The notes under the pieces: model-generated | Databases searched by the model: none | Told to the model about the DNA's origin: nothing | The model's input: the letters and a program-made list of their open reading frames with translations, nothing else | Position numbers and translations under genes: made by a program | Shown: piece by piece, positions 25,690 to 31,689 of the stretch | Layout: the number at the start of each line of letters is the position of its first letter | Position numbering within the stretch: the stretch's first letter is position 1 | DNA from: Streptomyces sporangiiformans | GTDB taxonomy: Bacteria; Actinomycetota; Actinomycetes; Streptomycetales; Streptomycetaceae | Direction of reading: 5' to 3' | DNA: 44,507 nucleotides | Assembly (NCBI RefSeq): GCF_005768555.2 | Contig: NZ_VCHX02000340.1 | Location: forward strand, 1 to 44,507

Positions 25690-27495
25690 TCAGCCCGGCA
25701 CGGCTGCCGGGGCTGCCGGGTCGACGTTCTTCTGCGGGCGCACCAGGTCTGCCAGGTGCGCTCGATCCAGCTTGCCGTGCGCGGTGAGCCGGAACGGCTC
25801 CATGGCGATCACCCGGTCGGGGACCATGTAAGCAGGCAGCATCCGTCCGAGTTTCCCGCGAAGTGCCGGCTCGTCCACCGACGGCGCCTCCAGGAACAGG
25901 ACCAGCTCGACGTCCAAGGGGCCGCCGGAGATCCGTAGCGCCGCGGTCCGGACACCGCCCAGCAACCGGGAGGCGGTCTGCTCGATCTCGCCGAGTTCCA
26001 CTCGGTATCCGCGGATCTTCACCTGACCGTCGATCCGGCCCCGGTGGCGCAGCAATCCGCTCTCGTCCCGGTCGACCAGGTCACCCGTGCGGTACCAGAC
26101 CCGTCGATCCTCCTGGGCGAACTTCGCCGCGTCGAAGGCCGGGTCGAGGTAACCGCCGAACACCTGAGGCCCGGAGAGCAGCAGTTCACCCGTCGCGCCG
26201 ACCCGTACGTGCATGCCGGGCGCGGGAGTTCCGATCGGCACGATGCGGTCGTCGTCCGGCAGGGGCCCGTCCGGCGCGATGCGGTAGGTGGTGGCCCACA
26301 CCGTCGCCTCGGTCGGCCCGTACACGTTGTCGATGATCGCGTGCGGAGCGGCCGCCTGCGCGAGCAGGGCGGTGCTCACGTGCAACGGTTCACCGCCGAT
26401 CACGATATGGCGCAGGCCGGGCATCGAGTCCGCGGCAAGGTGACCGGCGGCTGCGGCGGACTCGATCAGGCTGGGCGTGCAGGCCCACACCGTGACCCCG
26501 TGCCCGACAACCGTGTCCGCCGGGTTGAGCGCCTGGATCCGGGACACGGCCAGCAGCGCCGCGCCCGTGCTCCACGCACCCCACATCTCGAACACGGAGA
26601 AGTCGAAGGTCAGCCCGTGGCACTGGGAGAACACGTCCCCCGGCCCCACCTCGAAGTTCGGGAGCGCCTGGGTCAGGAACGCATCGACATTGCGATGGGT
26701 GATGCCGACGCCCTTGGGCCGACCCGTGGATCCCGAGGTGAAGATGTAGTAGGCCACGGCGTCGGGCGAGACGTCCTGACCCTCCTGACCCGCCGGGATG
26801 TCGGCGACAGTCGGTGGCAGCACCAGGCCGTCCACCACCGCCACGTCCCCCATCGCGGCGAGCTGCGCCGCCACGAGCGGGTCTTCGCGCCGGTCGGTGA
26901 GCACGACGCACCGCACACCGGCCTGCCGGACGATGTCCGCGTTGCGCTCCGGCGGGAAGTCCAGCGACAACGGGACCACGGTGGCACCCGCGTACAGCGC
27001 CGCCAGACAGGCGCGGTACGTGGCCGCCTCCCTCTCGCCGAGCACGGCGACCACGCCACCGGTACCGATCGCCGAGGCCAGCGCGGCTGCCTGGCCTGCC
27101 ATCTCGGCGTACGTGAGGGTGCCGCCGCCGTCGATGAGGCAAACCGCGTCCGGGTGCAGGCGTGCCGACTCGAGGAACCGGTCGGCCAGGCCGCGCAGCG
27201 CTCCGTCGGCCGACTGCCGGGCGGTCTGTGGGTTCGCGTCGGCGGTGCGCCCGGGACCGTTGTCGCTGACGAAGGTCCACAGCGATCGCGGGGTACGAAA
27301 GGCCCGCTCGTTGAACGAACGCAGGGCGATTCCATAGTGCTGGGACAGTTGCCTGCCGAGGTGCAGACTCCCGAGTGAGGTGAGCCCGTAGCAGGTGAGG
27401 GGTGTGTCGGGGTCCAGCTCCTCCACACCGTCGCCCGGTTCCTTCAGCACGGACAGCAGGAGGTGCTCGAAGGTGGTGTCCCACGGTTCGCGCAT
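25690..27495 (-). CDS. Carrier-protein/adenylation didomain (amino-acid-activating)
   Basis: A 601-residue protein with an unusual order. An N-terminal carrier domain (about 8-78, phosphopantetheine Ser40 in GLTSLGSL) is followed by an NRPS-type adenylation domain (about 100-590). Core motifs: A3 IFTSGSTGRPKG (251-262), A4 FDFSVFEMW (297-305), A5 NVYGPTEAT (390-398), A7 YRTGDL (468-473), A8 GRIDGQVKIRGYRVELGEIE, A10 catalytic Lys575 in HGKLDR. Asp298, at the place of PheA Asp235, points to an amino-acid substrate. The by-eye pocket code D-F-F-A-V-G-V-V matches nothing I know. No condensation or thioesterase domain is present. Two bases separate it from the KAS III gene, so they act together. 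Confidence 0.88.
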   Translation of the reverse strand: MREPWDTTFEHLLLSVLKEPGDGVEELDPDTPLTCYGLTSLGSLHLGRQLSQHYGIALRSFNERAFRTPRSLWTFVSDNGPGRTADANPQTARQSADGALRGLADRFLESARLHPDAVCLIDGGGTLTYAEMAGQAAALASAIGTGGVVAVLGEREAATYRACLAALYAGATVVPLSLDFPPERNADIVRQAGVRCVVLTDRREDPLVAAQLAAMGDVAVVDGLVLPPTVADIPAGQEGQDVSPDAVAYYIFTSGSTGRPKGVGITHRNVDAFLTQALPNFEVGPGDVFSQCHGLTFDFSVFEMWGAWSTGAALLAVSRIQALNPADTVVGHGVTVWACTPSLIESAAAAGHLAADSMPGLRHIVIGGEPLHVSTALLAQAAAPHAIIDNVYGPTEATVWATTYRIAPDGPLPDDDRIVPIGTPAPGMHVRVGATGELLLSGPQVFGGYLDPAFDAAKFAQEDRRVWYRTGDLVDRDESGLLRHRGRIDGQVKIRGYRVELGEIEQTASRLLGGVRTAALRISGGPLDVELVLFLEAPSVDEPALRGKLGRMLPAYMVPDRVIAMEPFRLTAHGKLDRAHLADLVRPQKNVDPAAPAAVPG

Positions 27496-27497
27496 GA

Positions 27498-28496
27498 TCA
27501 GATGTCCTCCACGATCTCGAGCACCGCGGCGGTGACCGTGTAGCCGGTTCCGCCACCGAGCAGCAGTACCTGATCACCCCGCTGCACCTTGCCGGTGGTG
27601 ACCACGTGGTGCAGGCCGATGATCTGGTCGCCGGTGCCTACGTGGCCGGTGGCGCGGCCGATGTCCCACGTGGAGCGTTCGATCGGCAGGCCGAGCATGC
27701 GGTCCAGCTGGATCTCCGTCCGCCATTTCGTGGTGACCACCGGGATCACATGGGCCAGCTGTTCGGCGGTGACCCCGGCCTCGGCGAGCACCTGGCCGAT
27801 GCAGTCGTGGAGCAGGGCTTCCATCCGTCCGTAGTGCTCGAGCATGGGCACCTCGGTGTCGTGGAATCTCTTGCGCAACTCCTCGAAGTCGATCAGCGAG
27901 AGGTCGGCACCGGAGCCGAACGCACCTCCGCGAGCCTCCGCCTCGAGCGAGTTTTCGGCCAGGGTCACCAGCGACTTCACCTTCGCGAAACCGCGCGCTC
28001 CGCTGAGCACCAGCGCGCTGCCGCCGTCGGCGAGCACCGACTGGTCGCCGTACCACCGCTTCACCCATGGGTTGTCGAACCGGTCCCCGGTGGTGACCAG
28101 CACCGCGTCGTCGGGCCCGGTGATGAACCGCCGCCCGAGTTCGATCGACCCCATCGCCCCGTTGCACTCCTGCACGACATCGAACGACGGCACCGAAGCA
28201 CCCACCGTGTGCAGGGCGACGTACGGCGCGGCCTGCCAGTACCGGGCGCCCTGGTAGTCGACGTAGGAGTGGAACACCGCGCGCCACGTACCGATGCCGT
28301 CGCCGGCCATGTCCAGGGCGGCACGGCCCGCGGTGGCGGCCATCTCGGCAGGGAACAGCGTCGGCTCCACGCAGGCCGAAAGTACCTCGTCGGCGCGGGC
28401 GGACTCGGTGTCGTAGTGGCCCGCCTCGATCGCCTCGGCCGCGGTTTCGCGGGCGGGCAGGTAGACGCCGACGCCGGCGACGTACAGGTCGTTCAT
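27498..28496 (-). CDS. KAS III-fold acyltransferase-like protein (CerJ/DpsC type)
   Basis: A 332-residue thiolase-fold protein. The nucleophile is Cys111 in VVQECNGAMG. The FabH His of the HQAN motif is not conserved (region reads IPVVTTKW). At the position of FabH Asn274 there is His285 in TGHVGTGDQ, with Asp290 five residues later. Cys-His-Asp with this spacing recalls CerJ, DpsC and related enzymes that transfer acyl groups to hydroxyls or use unusual starters rather than elongate fatty acids. With the adjacent carrier/adenylation protein it probably transfers an amino-acid-derived acyl from the carrier to the terpenoid. Alternatively it may condense it. Confidence 0.82.
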   Translation of the reverse strand: MNDLYVAGVGVYLPARETAAEAIEAGHYDTESARADEVLSACVEPTLFPAEMAATAGRAALDMAGDGIGTWRAVFHSYVDYQGARYWQAAPYVALHTVGASVPSFDVVQECNGAMGSIELGRRFITGPDDAVLVTTGDRFDNPWVKRWYGDQSVLADGGSALVLSGARGFAKVKSLVTLAENSLEAEARGGAFGSGADLSLIDFEELRKRFHDTEVPMLEHYGRMEALLHDCIGQVLAEAGVTAEQLAHVIPVVTTKWRTEIQLDRMLGLPIERSTWDIGRATGHVGTGDQIIGLHHVVTTGKVQRGDQVLLLGGGTGYTVTAAVLEIVEDI

Positions 28497-28520
28497 GTCA
28501 TCAACTGCCTCTCGCTCAGG

Positions 28521-28590
28521 AGGATTTGGCGAAGCGGCGTCCCGGCCCCGTGGGTTTGGTGGAGGGGCGTCCCGGCCCAGTGGGTTTGGT
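28521..28590. repeat. 30-bp tandem repeat between two cluster genes
   Basis: Two near-identical 25-base cores (28536-28560 and 28566-28590, one mismatch: GGCGTCCCGGCCC...GTGGGTTTGGT) recur with period 30, plus a degenerate partial unit upstream. It lies in the gap between the membrane-protein and KAS III genes. Confidence 0.7.
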
Positions 28591-28619
28591 GAGACGTCCG
28601 CGCCTGCGTTCTGTCGGCC

Positions 28620-29156
28620 TCAGCTCACGGAGGTCTGCGGGTTCTTGGCATCAGTGGGCTGCCATGACTGCTTCTGTGCCGTGCGGTACTTCAGCAGCAA
28701 CAGGACCGTGCGGGACAGCACCTCGCACAACGCCATGAGGATCAGGGCAGTGGGCCAGGTGTTCTCCGAGTGCAGGTTGAGCTTCTCGCTGAGCCGCCCG
28801 ATCGCCTCGGCGCCGCCGTTGAGCGCGATGACGCCGAAGGCGAGCCTGCTGGACATGCCGGTGATCCACAGCGCCGCGGCCGGGACTGTCGCCCGCGCGA
28901 CCACCTTCTCGCCGTCGTGGTAGACCTGCGTCCACGCGCCACAGCCGAGTCCGAGTGCGAGACCCACCGCGGCCAGGCAGAGCGCGAAGATCCAGTCGGA
29001 GGTGTACGCCGGGAAGTCGCCCAGGTACTCGAACCCGGCCCACGCCACCAGAGCCACCGGCCACAGCAGGCTGGCCACAGTCAGCTTCTTTCCGCGGATC
29101 TGCCGCAGGACCAGTGCGATCAGCCCGAGCGAGACGGCCCAGTCGGTCCAGGTCAT
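28620..29156 (-). CDS. DUF1453/CcdC-like membrane protein
   Basis: A 178-residue protein with about four to five transmembrane helices: near 8-15, 28-45, 57-75, 92-115 and 132-150. It begins with WAVSLGLIALVLRQIRGKKLT, whose 'R.IRGK.lt...Ll.P' pattern recalls DUF1453/CcdC proteins; this family call is tentative. It is the first gene of the second minus-strand set and is divergent from marR, so it is likely co-regulated with the pathway. It might position the pathway at the membrane or aid export; no transporter motif is seen. Confidence 0.6.
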   Translation of the reverse strand: MTWTDWAVSLGLIALVLRQIRGKKLTVASLLWPVALVAWAGFEYLGDFPAYTSDWIFALCLAAVGLALGLGCGAWTQVYHDGEKVVARATVPAAALWITGMSSRLAFGVIALNGGAEAIGRLSEKLNLHSENTWPTALILMALCEVLSRTVLLLLKYRTAQKQSWQPTDAKNPQTSVS

Positions 29157-29174
29157 GATCCTCCTCCCGTGAAA

Positions 29175-29204
29175 GCATCACATGTGATGCATCTTAGGTG
29201 ATGC
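29175..29204. promoter_or_regulatory. Candidate MarR operator 2
   Basis: A perfect 16-bp palindrome GCATCACATGTGATGC (29175-29190) overlaps a second, imperfect one, GCATC-TTAGGT-GATGC (29189-29204). Both lie in the 69-base gap between the divergent membrane-protein and marR genes. Confidence 0.65.
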
Positions 29205-29225
29205 ATTGCTGATGAGTGGTGAATC

Positions 29226-29723
29226 ATGGGGTCAACGACTCGCAAAAGCAGCGTCGGCCGCGCGTGTAGGATCCGTGAGGTGGACGTTCTCCGACTGCAC
29301 CGGCTGGCCAGGCAACTCCGGGAGATCGCGCTCAAGGCCAGTCAGGACGGAGCCGAGTTGCCGATCTCGGTCGGCGATCTTGCCGTGCTGGAGAGCATCG
29401 CCCGCAGTCCGAACAGTGCCATCAGCGAGATCAGCCGGAGTGTTGGCCTGGCGCAGAGCAGGGTTTCCAAGGTCGTTCACGAACTGACCAAGGCGGGCGT
29501 ACTCGAGTCCAGCAAGGACCCGAACGACCGACGGCAGACCAGGGTGCGCCTCCATCCCGCTGCGCACCGGCAGACCTTCGAGGAATACGGCAGGCGGCCG
29601 GTCGACGCCGCACTGGCCGACGCCTTCCCTCACCTCGACGCGGCGAGCGCGGCCCGAGCCGTGGAACTGCTCGGTGAGCTGTCCGACCTGCTGGACAAGG
29701 GATCGCGCCCTCACGGTCGGTGA
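29226..29723 (+). CDS. MarR-family transcriptional regulator
   Basis: A 165-residue winged helix-turn-helix regulator. The recognition region is SAISEISRSVGLAQSRVSKVVHELTKAGVLE, followed by the wing DPNDRRQTRVRLHPAA, which matches the MarR 'D.RDrR...v.LT..G' motif. MarR proteins are usually repressors released by small hydrophobic or phenolic ligands, so the cluster's own product or intermediate is a plausible effector. Start ATG 29226 (a GTG at 29280 is possible). Palindromes in its own promoter and in the operon promoter suggest it controls both. Confidence 0.87.
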   Translation: MGSTTRKSSVGRACRIREVDVLRLHRLARQLREIALKASQDGAELPISVGDLAVLESIARSPNSAISEISRSVGLAQSRVSKVVHELTKAGVLESSKDPNDRRQTRVRLHPAAHRQTFEEYGRRPVDAALADAFPHLDAASAARAVELLGELSDLLDKGSRPHGR

Positions 29724-29786
29724 CCAAATCACCCCCACCTCGCCCGCTCTCGTGACCCACCCTCGCAAACCCCACTGCGCCATCCC
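29724..29786. other. Spacer between marR and the integrase remnant
   Basis: Short non-coding gap with no recognisable site. No tRNA gene or attachment core is apparent here. Confidence 0.5.
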
Positions 29787-30497
29787 GTGCCTGACCTGCT
29801 CCGCCCTCACGACCGGTCGCAAAACAACGGTGGCCGGTCACACTGGCTTCTTGAAGCCGCGAGGGCTATCGCAGAAAAGATTCGCCCTGACTGGGCGATA
29901 TCTATCTGGCTGATGGCAGGATGCGGCCTGCGGATCGGGGAGGTGCCAGCCGTTCGGCAATCGGACTTCGAATCCGGAGTGCTGCGGCTCCGCGACAGTT
30001 TGTAAGAGTGAAGCGGGCCGGCGGGTACAGGGCCGAATTGGCGCCGCTGAAGGCTCGCGAGGAGGGCGAGTGGCGTGACGTCCCTATGCCTCTTCTGTTT
30101 GGTCAGCAGTCGAGCGGCATGTTGAGCGGCAGGGCGTCGGCCGTGACGGATACCTCCTCCATGCCCATCATGGCGGTGAAGTACTCGACTCCAACTATCG
30201 GACCGAATTCAAGGCTTCTGTCAGAAGGCCGGGTATGGCGATGAGCCGTGGACTGCTCACACGCTGTGCCATTTCTTTGCGAGCAGTGCCATCGCGGGCG
30301 GCGTCTCCCTCCTGGAAGTATCGCGGTGGCTTGGTCATGCAACCATCCAGATCACTGCGGACATCCATGGTCGTCTGACGCCGGATGCGGGTGGCAGACT
30401 GAGGTCCGTGATGGATCAGGTACTGGCAGGCGTTAGCGTGGTCGGTGCTGACAGCGAGGACCGTGCTGGTTCGGTGCTGGGTCCCGGGGCGGAGTAG
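29787..30497 (+). pseudogene. Decayed tyrosine recombinase (phage/ICE-type integrase)
   Basis: Pieces in three frames follow the C-terminal catalytic domain of actinobacterial integrases. About 29830-30002 gives IAEKIRPDWAIS..GCGLRIGE, containing the first catalytic-Arg motif, then a stop. The next frame gives PLKAREEGEWRDVPMP. A further frame gives DGYLLHAHH..GGEVLDSNYRTEFKASV. Then HTLCHFFASSAIAGGVSLLEVSRWLGHATIQI leads to the TAG at 30495-30497. The HxLR arginine is Cys (HTLC) and the Tyr nucleophile position reads ADIHGRL. At least two frameshifts, an in-frame stop and lost catalytic residues make it inactive. The N-terminal half is absent. Confidence 0.85.
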
Positions 30498-30525
30498 GGG
30501 GAAACATGCGGGTCGGAGCGGCGAC

Positions 30526-31689
30526 TTGAGAATTCTGCACACTTCCGACTGGCATCTCGGGCGGGCGTTCCACCGGGTGAACATGCTCGGAGCGCAGGCC
30601 GAGTTCATCGGCCACCTCGTCACGACCGCGCGTGAGCGCGGCGTGGACGCGGTGGTCGTGTCGGGAGACGTGTACGACCGCGCGGTGCCCCCGCTGGCCG
30701 CGGTCGAGCTCTTCGACGACGCCCTGCACCGCTTGGCCGACCTCGGTGTCCCCACAGTGATGATCTCCGGGAACCACGACTCGGCGCGCCGACTGGGCGT
30801 GGGGGCCGGCCTGATCGACCGCGCGGGCATCCATCTGAGGACCGAGCCGTCGTCGTGCGCCACCCCTGTGGTCCTGGGCGACGCCCACGGCGACGTGGCC
30901 TTCTACGGTCTGCCGTATCTCGAACCGGCGCTGGTGAAGGACGAGTTCGGGGTCGAGAAGGCCGGTCATGAGGCGGTGCTCGCGGCCGCGATGGACCGGG
31001 TCCGCGCCGACCTCGCCACGCGCGCGCGAGGCACCCGTTCCGTCGTCCTCGCGCACGCCTTCGTCACCGGCGGCGAGGCCAGCGACAGCGAGCGGGACAT
31101 CACGGTGGGCGGGGTCGCCGCCGTACCGGCCGGGGTCTTCGACGGAGTCGACTACGCCGCGCTCGGCCATCTGCACGGCAGCCAGACCATCACCGAACGC
31201 GTGCGCTACTCCGGCTCGCCCCTGCCGTACTCCTTTTCGGAGGCGGACCACCACAAGAGCATGTGGCTGATCGACCTGGACGCCGACGGCACGATCGACG
31301 CCGAGCGGATCGACTGCCCCGTACCGCGCGCCCTCGCTCGCGTCCGGGGACAGCTGGAGGACCTGCTCGCCGACCCGGAGCTGGCGCGGCACGAGGAGGC
31401 GTGGGTCGAGGCCACCCTCACCGACCCGGTGCGACCGGCCGAGCCGATGGCGCGCATCACCGAACGCTTCCCGCACACGCTCAGCCTCGTCTTCGCCCCC
31501 GAGCGGGCACCCGACGACCCCGACGTCTCGTACGCCCGGCGCCTCGCGGGGCGCAGCGACCAGCAGATCGCGGAGGACTTCGTGGCCCATGTGCGCGGCG
31601 CCGGGCCCGACGCGCGGGAACAGGCCGTGCTCCAGGACGCGTTCGACGCCGTGCGCGCCGACGAGACCGTCCGCGAGGTGGCCCGATGA
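30526..31689 (+). CDS. sbcD: Exonuclease subunit SbcD
   Basis: A 387-residue calcineurin-like metallophosphoesterase, the nuclease partner of SbcC in processing hairpins and double-strand ends. Metal motifs are in order: LHTSDWHLG (residues 4-12), VVSGDVYDRA, MISGNHDS, then AHAFVTGG and YAALGHLHGSQ. The start is TTG 30526 with GGAG 7 bases upstream; the earlier ATG at 30505 runs into a stop. The stop overlaps the SbcC start (ATGA, 31686-31689), giving a coupled pair. Confidence 0.93.
   Translation: MRILHTSDWHLGRAFHRVNMLGAQAEFIGHLVTTARERGVDAVVVSGDVYDRAVPPLAAVELFDDALHRLADLGVPTVMISGNHDSARRLGVGAGLIDRAGIHLRTEPSSCATPVVLGDAHGDVAFYGLPYLEPALVKDEFGVEKAGHEAVLAAAMDRVRADLATRARGTRSVVLAHAFVTGGEASDSERDITVGGVAAVPAGVFDGVDYAALGHLHGSQTITERVRYSGSPLPYSFSEADHHKSMWLIDLDADGTIDAERIDCPVPRALARVRGQLEDLLADPELARHEEAWVEATLTDPVRPAEPMARITERFPHTLSLVFAPERAPDDPDVSYARRLAGRSDQQIAEDFVAHVRGAGPDAREQAVLQDAFDAVRADETVREVAR

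Noticed and set aside
30433..31590. Long antisense ORF opposite sbcD
   Set aside because: It is a shadow frame over a clearly recognised SbcD; its residues are Arg/Val/Gly-rich without domain motifs.
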